Source of the DNA: Aralia elata
Lineage: Eukaryota > Streptophyta > Magnoliopsida > Apiales > Araliaceae
Direction of reading: 5' to 3'
Length of the DNA: 64,000 nt
Assembly: GCA_034770075.1 (NCBI GenBank)
Contig: CM068385.1
Location: 71,802,479 to 71,866,478 of the forward strand
Positions 48,266-61,258 of the stretch are shown here, piece by piece (position 1 is the stretch's first letter; every line of letters begins with the position of its first letter). Position numbers and translations under genes: made by a program. The notes below the pieces were generated by a model. The model worked only from the letters and a program-made list of their open reading frames with translations. It made no database searches and was not told where the DNA came from.

Positions 48266-51200
48266 TAAGGCTATATATATTTATTAATTACAAGAGAAAT
48301 AAAGAAAATTTTGTAGCCTAATGTTATAAATTAGGTATTGGAATTAAATAACCTAAAGGGTTATTTTTATTTAGTGGTCTTAGTATTTTAATTATATACT
48401 AGTGACCAAATTTAAGAGATTTATTTTATTATATCAATGTATTTAATTTTTGTGTGAATATGTGTTATGTGAATTAAATAAGTTAATTAATTTATTTAAT
48501 TTAAGTGACTAAGAAATAAAAAGGAAAGCCAAGAAATAGGTATATTATCATATTTGTCAATGATAATAAATATGTAGGAAAGATATGTGAATAAATAAAT
48601 GTATATCTAATAAATATGTATATATGTTTATTTATTAAGAAAAGAAAAACTTATAATTTAATATTATATATAGTGTAGACTAAATAACCTAAGGGTTATA
48701 GAAATGAAGGTATACTAGTATGCAATTAAATACTAGTACACTAACCCTAGAGATTTAATTAATATATCTCAATGAATTAATTTCATAACTTGATTAAAGC
48801 AAGTCTAATTGGGTTATGAAAACAAAGTAGGATTATTGATGTAATGAAAATATATTATAGTCCAATTAATAAATTATTAGTGGACTAGTTCAATTGATTT
48901 AATTATCAAGCCCACTTAATTAAATTATAGTGGACTTGAATTATTAATATGTAAATTGAAGAAATTTACATTTGAGATTTAAGTAACCATTATTTTGGGA
49001 GCCCAATAATTTATTAAACTAGTAGCCCAATAGTGGTAGTAATTAAAATTTAATTTCAAGTGGCTCAAACTATTAAGTTCCAAGCCCAAATGAAATTAAT
49101 TAAAGGCCCAATCTTCAACCCAAGCAAGGAGGGACCTTCTAGTCATTTGATAAGCTAATAAAGTAATAAAAATAAATCAAAATTTGGCTAAATGAGGGAG
49201 TATGGATCGGATGGCAAGGGGGGAGTAATTGGGCATGTGAACTAATGATTACTTCTCTTATATCCTTATCTCTTAAAGCTAGGTGTCATCTTTTGGCTGG
49301 ACCATTTGTCGGGTGAAATCTCAAACATGATAAGATAAGGATAAGGATAGGTAAGAGAGAGAAAGAGTGTTAGGAAGATAAGATAGATATACAATGTATA
49401 TCTATCATAAAAGGAAAGTAAACAAATAAAACCCAATTTCATTTTCTCTCTCATCACTCATTCTTTCATTTAGCTAACCAAAAAGGAAAAAGAAATAGAG
49501 AGAGAGAAAGGGGCCATGGCAGCCGTAAGCAGGAGAGAAGAGAGAAAATTCCATGGAAATGGAAGAGGAAGAGGAAGAAGAAGGATGAAATTAAAGCAAA
49601 GGTATAAAAAATTTTACCTTAAACTAGTTTATTTCCTTTTTATTTAGTCTATTTGGATGGGGTGAAGAACTAAGGTTTCAAAACTTAAAAACCTTAGATC
49701 TACATGTTATTAAGTGTGTTATGTGTAGATATATCATTTTTGATTGTCAAAAGTTAGATTGAAAGTAAGAAAATGGAAACTATGTTTTGAAAAGTTAGAA
49801 AACCCTAACTTTCTTATACTTTGTATGTTTATAACTTGAGATCTATACACTATTTTTGCGATCCGTCAAAGAGAGGTACTAGATATATAAGTTAATACTA
49901 AACTCAAGTGGTAGAACTCAAAAATAATGAGTACAAAATCCGTAGGATCTGTGTTAGTCAAAACTGTCCAGATTTTTCAAGAAAAGGAAATCAAAGTTGC
50001 TGACCACCTGATTTAAGGGGCTGTTTCGTCAACTTTTTGTACTCTAAAAATTCCAGAAAAATGTGGTGTGATAATATGGGAAGTTATGTGTGTCCTGTAA
50101 AAATTTGAGAATTTTTGACCATGTAGGATGAAAGTTATGGATTTTATTGTGAGGGACTATTTTCAAAAGTACACCCGAATAACTCTCTGTGATTAACTCT
50201 AAACATTATGAAATTTTTACTGAAAGTATATATATATATATAACAGGAACATACCCTGAAAGTTTCAGAAGTTTTGAGCAAAGTTTCGAATTATGATAAA
50301 TGTAACGAGATTTGGCTGTTTTGGACTATTGAAAAATAGTAAATGATTTTCAAAAATTCCAGAAAAAATATATGTTGATAAGGGTGATATATTCTGTCAA
50401 ATCCCAGAAAAGAAATATTTTTGGAACTGATTTGGTATTTTTCATGAAAATGATCTAGTTATGGATAAATGAATTATATTAATTATGTGATGTTGAAAAT
50501 TTGGAAAATAGGATTTTATGGCTTGAAAACCCTATATAGGGTATATGCAGATTTTGAAGGGTATTTTATTCAATGTTGATGAAATATTATGGGTGTGATA
50601 TTTTTAAGGTGATTAAACGGATTAATTAGTAAAGTGTAAACAATTAGAATAAATTGTATATTGGTTTAATAAATGACTAAAATATTATAAAGATATTAAT
50701 AATATTAGATTATGATATTATTAAGTGATTAATAACATTTAGAATAAAGTGTTATTAAATCATTGGTTGAAATATGTTAATTACTCATTAATGATAATTA
50801 GTATGTGATCGAATATTATTATGTATCAATAATATTAAGTGAGCGTTTAAACAAGGCGTTAAGATTTGAGTTAGACATTCGATAGGCTATATTGGATAGT
50901 TTGATGAATTGGAAATTCAATATGTTATAAAGGGTTATATAATTAACCTTAATCAATTATAGGGAATGAGAGACTCTCAATATAGAGTCATGACAAGCTT
51001 TAAACACCTAACCGACTGTTAAGTACCGACTAAAATAGAATGTAATGAGACGTGAAAGGAAGTGTAACACGAATAAGTTGAATGGACAATATTAAGTCCT
51101 AGAAAGCTTTACACACTTAAAGAATTATTAAGTGTCGATTAAAAAGAATGGTTAAAAGAAGTATAGAGTATAATTAGCATAAGCAATAGTTAAGGATTGT

Positions 51201-52097
51201 TACGTGGCTAATTGTTGTGTCCTTGTACACCTAAATTGTGTAGGATACTGGAAGGATGAGCTACCATAGCTTTGCGTGGAGTGCTTTAAGGCAAGTTTTT
51301 TTCAGTAACTTGCTCCTATGTGTTAATATGTATAGATTTATGCATAAGACAATGAATGAGAACTGTTGTTCTGTGTAATCAAGTTGATGTTAATTGCTAT
51401 GTGATGCGAATATGCTATGTGAAGCATGAAATGTGGATGCATATTGAATTGCACATCATGAAAGTATGGAACATAAGTAGATGCATGACATGAGATTTAT
51501 TATGTATGCATGAAATGCATGTATGTATGCTATGTGAAGCATGAAAGGTGTAGACTGTTAGACTTGCTGAGCCGTAGTGCTCAACCTTGCAAACAATTTT
51601 GCAGATAAACATGGAATTAGCAGACGGCCACGGTATTGAAGATTTAAACACAATGCGATTATAAGGCGCGTTATTTTAGTAAATGGCACAGGGCCAATGT
51701 CATTGATTGATATGTATAATAAGTGAGTTATCTGAGTTTTATATATATACTCCTTAAGTCAAGGTTGAATTTATGTATTCATTTAATTATGAGCTGTAGC
51801 TTTACAATGATCTTGTAAAGGTAAGAGATTTTAGGTTTCAAATTCGAGAACCGAATGAAGTTTTAAATAATTAAGTTCTAATATCTATATTGATATTTAT
51901 TGTATGAACATGAAGATTAAAGATGAATCACAATTTAGATTCAATATATGTAAGTTAAGGTTAAAGACCTTGGGATCTGTAGCAGAGTTTATTGTATAAA
52001 CAATATATGTTTATATCTTCCGCAATAGTTGTAAATATGAGGTATCGTGACGTACCGGACCCGGGTTGAAGGTAAACCGGGATTCGGGGACGTTACA
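46670..52097 (+). repeat. 3' LTR of element C (5.43 kb)
   Basis: Matches 29648-35065, with differences mainly in (TA)n length (46755-46776, 47824-47862, 48222-48262) and scattered substitutions. Followed by the TGGGT target duplication at 52098-52102. The copy of the small ORF is at 49516-49647. Confidence 0.93.
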
Positions 52098-52102
52098 TGG
52101 GT

Positions 52103-53597
52103 ATTGGCAAAACCCTAGTTTCTATCTCTATAGAAATTGCTAGTACTCTCCACAATCTAATGCAAGAGTGTGTAACCCTAATCTATGATAAGACTCCTCT
52201 TATTTATAGATGTAGGAATAACCCTTCCCTAAACTATTTAGGATTAGGGTTTCTATTATAATTAAACTTCTTTAATTAATTATGCTCCTAATCCAATTAG
52301 GAATTTATGGGAGAGTACTTCTATTAATTAATTCTCAATCCTTATTAGAAATTAAATAATAGTAATAGTAATAATAATAATAAGACTCCTCTTATTAATT
52401 TATATTTAATATTTCTAAAATATTAAATAATAAATATTAAGCTATTTAATTTATTCTATCTCCATAGATTAAATTAAATACACTTAACTTATTATTACAA
52501 TTATGTTATTTACTTCTTAAATAAATATTTTCCTTTTGCGGTGTGACCCTTTAGGTTCTCCATATTAAGCCGGTTGTGAATAAATCAATTAGAACAATTC
52601 TAATCTTATTTAAATAAATAAATTAAACTATTTAATTCATTTAAATAAATAATATTTATTCTACAATAAGGGTAAGCCCCCTTAGCGATCAACGACTTTC
52701 CAGATAATATAGATTTCAACATTAATCACAAAAGAACCTTTCAGTGAATAGTTACCGTACAATTCAATCCTTCTTCCATACAACGTCCCAATTAAATATA
52801 AGACATGGATTTACTGTCAAGTCTTATTTTATTTAATTATATGTATTTCGATTCCCAAATGCCCAACTCTAAATAATGCAAATTAGAAACTCCTTTCCAA
52901 TTTCATTCTGCCTTGGCCAAGGACTACTGAGTTGTCATTTATCGAATCATATAGGACATTTCATCTTTTACTAGACGAGGTAGATTCTTTGTTGATCATT
53001 CACCTATCTCCATGTATAACTAATTATACCCAACCATACCCTTTGATATATCCAAAAGGTCTTAAGGGACATGTCAAAGTATAACTCATCATACACAAGA
53101 TACTATGATGATCTCAAGTCCAAGGATCACTTGTACTACTATCACTAGAGGAATTCCTATTGACAAGCGAGTAAAACTCCATTAGGTATTCCTTATTGAG
53201 CCACGTTCAGTGAACTTATTCTCCAATAAGCACCTACATACTTGCTTTAGTGTCTCCACACAAATGATAATGAGATCAATCATCCTCTTCCTAAGAGCAA
53301 ACAACGTATGTACTAATCTATCCGGATTCACTAATCCCCAATTTAGTAATCCAACGATTAGGAATAATTTTAGTTTGTGAGCTATCTTGAATTTAGATCT
53401 CATTAGCATGATCACCATCATGATTCTAAAAGCATTGCTCAAAACTATGGGTTTATCACATTTAATATAACAACACTATGTAGATAATATAAAATGCCTT
53501 TTAAGAAAATCAATTCTTTTATTAATAAATGAATAAGATTACAAAGTATATGCTACATCATATCAAATATGATTGGCTTGTGTGCATACTACTTTTA
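52103..53597 (-). repeat. Copia-2 3' LTR, second piece
   Basis: Rejoined with 29323-29647 it makes about 1.82 kb, equal to Copia-1. The element-strand start reads TAAAAGTAG, against TGAAAGTAG in Copia-1, so the terminal TG is mutated. Confidence 0.9.
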
Positions 53598-55281
53598 ATC
53601 TCCTACTTGCACTAAAGCCAATCGTCATGGTATCTAATACCCATCTTTTCTAAGTGACGATCAAACTGCTGTTGAGTTAAAGCTTTAGTAAATGGATCTG
53701 TAATGTTGTCTTGAGAGTCAATATGCTCCAGGGTGACATCTCCTCTTTCAATGATCTCTCTAATCAAATGAAACCGCCGCAACACGTGTTTGGATTTCTG
53801 ATGAGACCTGGGTTCCTTAGCCTGCGCAACAGCTCCGTTGTTGTCACAGAATAAAGGTACGGCTCCTCTAATGCTAGGAACCACTCCAAGTTCAGTTATG
53901 AACTTCTTCATCCAAACAGCTTCCTTTGCAGCTTCACTTGCAGCTATGTACTCAGCCTCTGTCACTGAATCAGCAACTGTTTGCTGCTTGGAACTCTTCC
54001 AACTCACCGCGCCACCGTTTAAGGTAAACACATACCCTGAAACGGATTTCTTGTCATCTTGGTCCGTTTGAAAACTTGAGTCTGTATAGCCCTCTAGTTT
54101 CAATTCAGACCCACCGTAGACAAGAAATATATCCTTAGTTCTTCTCAAGTACTTTAGGATGTTTTTCACTGCCTTCTAGTGCTCTTCTCCTGGATTCGAC
54201 TGATATCTGCTCGTTACACTAAGTGCATGAGCGACATCTGGTCTAGTACATATCATACCGTACATGATAGATCCTATTGCGGAAGCATAAGGAATCTTAC
54301 TCATCCGGTCTCTCTCATCAGGTGTCTTTGGGGCCTGTTTCTTGGAGAGATGTATTCCATGGCTCATCGGCATGAGACCTCTCTTGGAATCTTCCATGCT
54401 AAACTTCTTTAGCATTGAGTCAATGTACTTTCCTTGGGTTAAGCCTAGCATCCTTTTAGATCTATCTCTATAGATCTTTATCCCCAAAATATAGGATGCC
54501 TCACCCAAGTCCTTCATGGAGAAGTGTTTAGATAACCAAATTTTGACCGACTGTAGCATAGGAACATCATTCCCTATCAGTAATATATCATCAACATATA
54601 ATACAAGGAATGGTACAGCGCTCCCACTAACCTTCTTGTACACACGTGGTTCATCCTCGTTCTTGATAAAATCAAACCTTTTGATTATCTCATCAAAACG
54701 GATGTTCCACCTTCGAGAAGCTTGCTTCAACCCATAAATGGATCGTTGTAGCTTACAGACTTGGTTTGTTCCAACCGTTGAAACAAAACCCTCTGGTTGT
54801 ATCATATATACATTTTCCTCAAGCTCTCCATTGAGGAAGGCCGTTTTCACGTCCATTTGCCAGATATCGTAGTCATAATAAGCTGCAATTGCAAGCAAAA
54901 TCCGAATGGACTTGAGCATAGCTACTGGTGAGAAGGTTTCATCATAGTCAACTCCTTGTCTTTGTTTCAAACCTTTTGCAACCAGTCGGGCCTTATAGGT
55001 CTCTACCTTGCCATCTGCTCCAGTCTTTCTCTTAAAGACCCATTTACACCCAATAGGCTTAATGCCCTCAGGTGGTGAAACCAAAGTCCATACTTGGTTT
55101 TCATACATGGAGTTCATCTCGGATTTCATGGCTTCTAGCCATTTCTCTGAGACTTCACTACTCATAGCCTCTTCGTAAGTCAATGGATCATCATCATCTA
55201 TGATGCGTACCTCATCATCATCCTCTATGATGAATCCATACCTTTCAGGTATCTTCGGTACTCTTCCAGATTTACGAATAG
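53598..55281 (-). pseudogene. Copia-2 pol, 3' part (RT and RNase H)
   Basis: Minus strand. RT begins near 55280 with IRKSGRVPKIPERYGF and includes GCKWVFKRKTGADGKVETYK, MDVKTAFLNGELEENVYM and the catalytic LVLYVDDILLIG (codons at 54587-54598). RNase H follows with GYTDSSFQTDQDDK, TVADSVTEAEYIAASEAAKE and the tail MGIRYHDDWL near 53615. One nonsense change, TGG to TAG at 54176-54178, separates RT from RNase H; Copia-1 keeps TGG there. Otherwise it is better preserved than Copia-1. The 5' part is cut off by element D at 55281. Confidence 0.92.
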
Positions 55282-57404
55282 TGTCGACGCCGGGTTTTCT
55301 CGTCTCTGTCCTTTTCCTTTTTTTAGCCTTTCGGTTTTGGTGATTTTGGGGAAAAGGTCGGCCTTGATGTCGACGGGGTTTTGAAAGATCGTTTTTTATG
55401 ATGAGCCAATTAACCAGAGTCGCCAGTTGGTATATTTGAAATGGATGTACCAACTCATCCGAGTTTTCGTTTTTTGTAAATCGCTGGCTCATGTGTGACT
55501 CCGAATTAATTGGTCTGCGAATCGAGATTCATAGAGTTCGGGGGCTTGCTTAAGTGAGGGGAAGGTGTTAGGCACCCCTCGACTTCCGTGAAACACGGTT
55601 ACCGCAATCTTGATGCTTTTCCTATCCTTTAATTCATGAATGTGCGTGTGTACGTGCGTGTGTGTGTGTGTGTCTATGTGAATGTTGTGGTGAGTTTGTA
55701 TGAAAGAATCATTCGGATTTTTTAGGGAAAGTCGTGCTTTAATTTTGAGAGTGCTTAAAACTGTCTTTTCGGTATTTACGAGAAAGCCCTATTTTCTTAT
55801 TGAGAAAGATTTGATTTTAAATTGACAAAAGCTATGAGATTTTTATTAAGTGTTTGTTTTGATAAAACGTGAGTTTGTTAAACCTTAGCCAAAATAGGAA
55901 TCGAGATTTATACGTTGCTTTCATAAATGATAGGCAATTTCTAGAATCTCTTTCGCCCTATGTATCAAGGTTTAGTAAAACGTTTATTTCTCTTTATGAA
56001 ACCATTTTTTGTGACATTTGGAAACAACTTCCTTTTAGCTTTCTCGTAACATAGGAATCGACTTTCATTAGCACTTCCAATTTTTAGCCTCGTGATGCTA
56101 ATATCCTACTTTGATTAATTTTAGCAAAATCTTGATTGTTTTGGCTTTGAAATCATTTTGTTGGATGTTACAAATCAAACTAAATATCAAACGCGTAGGG
56201 GCTATTCATGGGCATGTAAGCCATCAAAATATCCCCTAACGCCAACAATCGCATATTTCACTACTACGGGGCCTTAAACCCGATTCTCGCTCTAGCGTCG
56301 TTTTAAGGCCCAACGATTACATGTTATAACAAAACGAGTACCTTACATCCATTACATATATCAAAACGTCCATCATCGGATTTTGACCACGGGGTCGCAT
56401 TCCTAGGCTCACACCCAAGATTACTACACACCCGCAAAATGAATACTACGAAACTAAAACAACACGGATTTGCCTAATACACCATGATATCCGAAAATGA
56501 TAGTCTAAATAAATCACATCCAAGAAATCACCATACACAAGCTAGAAATTTCACCAATTGGATATCCTCGGGTTATTAGGAAGAATTTTGTTCCGATGGA
56601 ACCCTCACTAATAATCCCTAATCCATGATTTCACAATACAATGCAAACAAGGATACATTTAAGAGGATTCGGATAATAAGAGCCTATCAAAAATGGTACA
56701 ATCAAATGTCAAAACAAAAGATTTTTCACCTTGCAAATGATCCCCACAATATGTAGGAATTTGTGTATTGATTAGAGTAGAAAATATGAGGTATGATCTC
56801 ACAAAATAGGTACAATTTCTCCCTATTTCTCACTCTCTTCTCTCTTATTTTTGATGTTTTTTCTTGCTGTTTTTCTTCCTTCCCGAGCTGCTGCTGCTGC
56901 TGGATTTCTTTTTTCTTCTCTCCCTGTTTCTGTATGCGAAATGGCCTGATAAGGGACTGCCAAGGGCAGCCGCAGATTGATCTGCGGCTGGCCGCAGATT
57001 GATCTGCGGCTGGCCCTTGGTTCTCCCCCCAGCCGCGCTCGAGTCCCGTGCGCTCGAGTCCTGTGCCGTCTCGAGTTCCGTCCTTGGCCGCGGATTGATC
57101 TGCGGCTGACTGTGCTGATTTTCTCATTTTTCGCACCTCGTCTCGATTTCCGCGCCGTACCGTGGATTTCCGTTGAAGGGCTTGTATTTCTGCAGTCCGG
57201 AAATCGCCGGGAAACGTGCCATGCCTTCCGGGGATGTCTGTCTCGGATGGCCTTATTGTCACATCAGCTTTGATTGCCAATCACTGCGGTGGTGTCGGGC
57301 GCTCGCCCTTGGGCCCACTTCTTCACTCCCGCAAGCCGGTTCAATTGACGATTTTGCCCTCCTGTCAAGGTTAGTACAGGGAACGCAAAATTTGGGTGTC
57401 TACA
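55282..57404 (-). repeat. 3' LTR of element D (2.12 kb)
   Basis: Starts TGTCGACGCC and ends GTGTCTACA. Homologous to the LTRs of B but clearly diverged. Palindromes at 56969-56988, 56991-57010 and 57087-57106. Confidence 0.9.
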
Positions 57405-57419
57405 GCTGCCCCTCTTTAT
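57405..57419 (-). other. Polypurine tract of element D
   Basis: On the minus strand AAAGAGGGGCAGC lies directly before TGTAGACACCC, as in element B. Confidence 0.85.
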
Positions 57420-57564
57420 CATGTTTATGAAATGATGAATGAAATGAACAAGATAAAGAATAGACACTCGATGCATGAATGACAATGCACATGGATGACA
57501 ATACATACGTGATGCTTACACATATGCCGTATGATGCAATGGATGTAATCCTATTCGTAAAAGG

Positions 57565-58295
57565 GTATTAATGCCATGCGGATGATCGTCTCGTAACCTC
57601 CGGTTATCGTCCCCGGTTGGTTATCTTGTCGAAGCCGGTTTTCGTCGCCGGACATCCATCTCGTAATCGCCGGTTATCGTCGCCGGTCGATCCTCTCGTC
57701 GGGGCCGGTTATCGTCGCCGGTCACCCATCTCGTAACCCCCGGTTATCGTCGCCGGTTGGTTATCTTGCCGGAGCCGGTTTTCGTCGCCGGACATCCATC
57801 TCGTAATCGCCGGTTATCGTCGCCGGTCGATCCTCTCGTCGGGGCCGGTTATCGTCGCCGGTCACCCATCTCGTAACCCCCGGTTATCGTCGCCGGTTGG
57901 TTATCTTGTCGGAGCCGGTTTTCGTCGCCGGACATCCACATCGTAATCGCCGGTTATCGTCGCCGGTCGATCCTCTCGTCGGGGCCGGTTATCGTCGCCG
58001 GTCACCCATCTCGTAACCCCCGGTTATCGTCGCCGGTTGGTTATCTTGTCGGAGCTGGTTTTCGTCGCCGGACATCCACATCGTAATCGCCGGTTATCGT
58101 CGCCGGTCGATTGTCTCGTCGGGGCCGGGTATCGTCGCCGGTCACCCATTTCGTAACCCCCGGTTATCGTCGCCGGTTGGTTATCTTGTCAGAGCCGGTT
58201 TTCGTCGCCGGACATCCACATCGTAATCGCCGGTTATCGTCGCCGGTCGATTGTCTCGTCGGGGCCGGGTATCGTCGCCGGTTACCCATTTCGTA
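57565..58295. repeat. Minisatellite of 35-bp units (140-bp period) in element D
   Basis: Four related 35-bp units form a 140-bp period repeated about five times (for example TCGTAACCCC at 57731 and 57871). Each unit keeps CCGG-N9-CCGG, with TTATCGTCG or a close variant between the boxes. Homologous to the array of B at 11876-13158, with the same unit length. Confidence 0.9.
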
Positions 58296-58356
58296 ATTCA
58301 TTTTCACTAGACACATCAAACGGTTGCAAGGGAGCCAAAGGGACCCACCAGGGCCA

Positions 58357-58420
58357 GCCGCAGATGGATCTGTGGCCAGCCGCAGATTGATCTGCGGCCA
58401 GCCGCAGATAGATCTGCGGC
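58357..58420. repeat. Three tandem 20-bp palindromes
   Basis: GCCGCAGATNNATCTGCGGC-type palindromes at 58357-58376, 58379-58398 and 58401-58420, 22 bases apart. The same sequence occurs in the LTRs of B and D. Confidence 0.9.
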
Positions 58421-58912
58421 CAAGATCGGGGTGTATAAGCGGCGCGCCGCTTCCAGATCTGTCACTTTCAACTTCCAACTCACACATATTTCTCGCGATT
58501 TTTGCTTGTTCGCAAGGGCCTTTTGTCGATTTCTCAACTTTCCTGCAAAAACTGTTCCGGTAGGATTGATCTACACGCTACAGGTAACACTTTGACCGGT
58601 CACTTTTCAATTTCGTCAATGTTTTGCTATACATTTGACTATTTGCATGCTTAGAGATAAAATGTATGCTTTACAATGCTATGTAATATACCATCATATA
58701 TACATGCTATGTATTAACTGTGTGAGTCCTTTTTTATGTTCATGAGGCGGTCCCACGTATATGTTTGCTCCTTTTTGGCAGAAAATCATGCATTTATGGC
58801 ATTTTACATGCTTTATTTACACATATGAATGCAAATATGATCTGTTGTGGCTTGAGTTCTTTGAAAAACATGCTTGGATATGCATGGGATGTCCATTTTA
58901 CAACCGGAACTC

Positions 58913-58953
<41 letters not shown>

Positions 58954-59072
58954 ATACCATATCCATGCATCATGTTGCATTTAATTATTATGATGATGCT
59001 AGAAATTCAGAATGTTCATTACATAATTTTAAAAGGGAACTTACCTTCTTTCTCGCCCGTTCTATTCCAGCT
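58421..59072 (+). promoter_or_regulatory. Upstream region and candidate 5' intron of the first antisense gene
   Basis: A candidate donor CAG|GTAACA at 58583/58584 and an acceptor TTCTATTCCAG ending at 59070 would place the ATG two bases into the next exon. A T30-type run lies at about 58917-58951. No TATA box stands out. The promoter is not located with confidence. Confidence 0.4.
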
Positions 59073-61043
59073 ATGGATCGTGATGCGCCCAGTAGCTCTT
59101 CCGCCTCTCGGACTTCGGGTGTTCGCCGTCGTAGGGCTGCACCTGCCCCTATTCCTCCTCGTACCCGTCAGGCTCGTCGCTTAGCGGAGTCTGTCATCCG
59201 TCCTGATCACCCGGACGTTGAGGAGGTTGTTCCTCCGGAGGTTGTGGTGGAGGAGCCGTCCTCTAGCACATCAGCTCCCCCCCTCATCGCGCCTTATCTG
59301 GCGCTTCTGTCCAGATACCCGATCTATTGGGTCGGGATCTCAGTCGTCACCCCTCGGCATCTCTTGTTGCTAATGAGGTATACTCGATTTGGCTTTTCAT
59401 TTGTTCTTGATTTCTCAATTTCCGGTTCTATCTGGATTAACCCATTGGTGATTTTCACAGGTGCCTGAGTTTACCCAGCCGAGGGGTAATTGGTTCAACA
59501 TTTACTCTCTCTACGCGGCCCTGCACAGTGATTACCGGGAGATGGTGGACTCTTGGGGCTTTTGACATTTCTTCACTATCATCCCCCGTCAGTGCCCCTG
59601 GGGTTACATGAGAGCCTTATCCGAGCGATGGTTCCACCATACGCAGTCTCTTCATCTTCTCGACTGCGAGGTCGTGCTGACCCCCTGGGACTGGAGGTAC
59701 ATTACGGGCATAGAGTTCACCGGGTCCCGTGTCCCCCTGGATCTTGATATCACTCCAGTGGAGGTTCGAGCTTTGCTAGGCTTTGCTGCTGATGATCGGG
59801 TCTTTAAGGCCCGTAGTATTCGGTCTGGTGCGTTGGTCGTCGATGCTGTTGGGGGTCTATACGCCCAGCCTATCCCAGCGGATCAGGGCATTCGTGACAT
59901 CCTGCTACGGCGTTTATTCCTGACTATCATGAGGGGTTGTTTCCTAGGGAATAACTCTTCTACCATCCACTTCAGCGTCGTAGGGGCTGTTCGAGATGTA
60001 GACCGGATTGGTGACTACGATTGGGGGTCGTTCACTTTTGCTTATTTCCTCCACGGTCTGCGTCTACGCTCAGAGGGACAGACTGATGCCTGGCTCGGTT
60101 TCTACCACTTTCTGCTGGTGAGTCTTTCCCTCCTTTCTCTTACTGTACTTCTTTTCATTTCATCTCTTTTCTGTATTTGATAGTGACCCATGCCTTGTCT
60201 TGTTTCTATTCACAGTTCTGGGCTTACGAGCGTCTGCCATGTCTGAGGCCTATCACTACTTTGGGCCCGGACACTTATCCTCGGGGTCGGCGATGGCATC
60301 ACAGTACTCTGGAGGAGGTCCCCGTGTCGGGCAGCTTTGCACATTGTCGTATTCAGCTGGAGTTGATCACGGCTGTCGACGTCGTCTGGATTCCCTACCT
60401 CTTCGAGCATCTGACTGTGGGGTTTGCTGACGGGCATCCCTCCGGCCCGGAGTTCGAGCTTTCCACCCGTCGCCTCACTCTGCAGAGTGTTGGAGGCTGG
60501 GTGATGTATCTGGGAGAGCGCGCATTCAGATGCGTCACTGGAGAGATACGCATCCCGCACTCCCTTTCTTTCACTACTTTCTGGCCGCTGGATTCTCAGC
60601 CCTCGGAGATCATGCTCGCCGGGGAGGACGGTCGGATGCTTTCCACAGGCCCCAGTACGAGCGAGGCTTTCAGGACTTGGTGGGTGCCTCGTACCATCGG
60701 TCCCCAGACCCGGGCTACCTTCTTCCTAGGGGATATGGTCCCCGGCTCGGTGATGATGACTGACTGGGCAGCCTGCGTTCGGAGTCCCACCCACACTGAG
60801 CAGAGAGACACCCTGACCCGTCAGGTGGAGCAGTTGTCGCTATTTCTTCGGGTGTTAGGCCGGACCCCGGAGGAGGCTTATACCTACGATCCTGATGGTG
60901 CGGGTTATGATGCGGGCCCGAGCTCATCTGATGCCACCGCGCGGCCGTACATCCCCGACATGAACTTTGGGCCCTCGACTTCGACGACCCCCGGGGATCA
61001 GTTTGAGGATCCCGCCTTCATAGATGAGATTGACTTTATCTAG
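59073..61043 (+). pseudogene. Plant mobile domain-like gene on the antisense strand of element D
   Basis: Three coding blocks. 59073-59377 is a Ser/Pro/Arg-rich N-terminus (SSSSASRTSGVRRRRAAP). 59461-60117 contains WFNIYSLYAALHSDYREM and VLTPWDWRYITGIEFTG. 60216-61043 opens FWAYERLPCLRP and ends in an acidic tail. The second intron (60118-60215, GTGAGT...CACAG) keeps the frame perfectly. LTPxDWxxITG and the WAYERLP stretch are signatures of the plant mobile domain, found in host MAIN-like proteins and in transposons. Two defects: an in-frame TGA at 59563-59565, and no in-frame join of the first two blocks at the GT-AG pair 59378/59460. It may be recently broken, or the early exon boundaries may differ. 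Role unknown; host-like domains of this kind are inferred to aid the element. Confidence 0.7.
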
Positions 61044-61258
61044 ATCAGGATAGGATAGGGCTTTTTGTACCTGTACCTGTTTAGATCTATTTTTCATTTC
61101 ATGCACTATGTACTGAACTCATTTATTTATTTATGCACAGTTCTTTATCTTTTATCCTCATGAAATTCATATGCTTTATTATTGACTGTACGATGCATGC
61201 TTTTTATTCATGGATAGAAAATGACCCCTGTATGGTCCTTTTGATACTATTTTCACAG

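Larger units (their letters stand above)
29648..52097 (+). mobile_element. Element C: large non-autonomous Ty3 element with 5.4-kb LTRs
   Basis: LTRs at 29648-35065 and 46670-52097, with a perfect target duplication TGGGT (29643-29647 and 52098-52102). Its own interior is only about 1.7 kb (35066-36547 and 46435-46669) and holds no pol motif. The rest of the interior is element F. The ending AATTTCGAGGACGAAATTC is the usual tail of chromovirus pol, so its parent was probably a Tekay-like Ty3 element. The build is that of a LARD. Confidence 0.92.

Noticed and set aside
57565..58295. Possible CRISPR-like array of 35-bp units
   Set aside because: Units are contiguous with no unique spacers, and the window is plant retrotransposon DNA.
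60210..60927. Minus-strand frames opposite the mobile-domain gene
   Set aside because: Shadows of the + strand coding block, which has the recognisable motifs and a clean intron.
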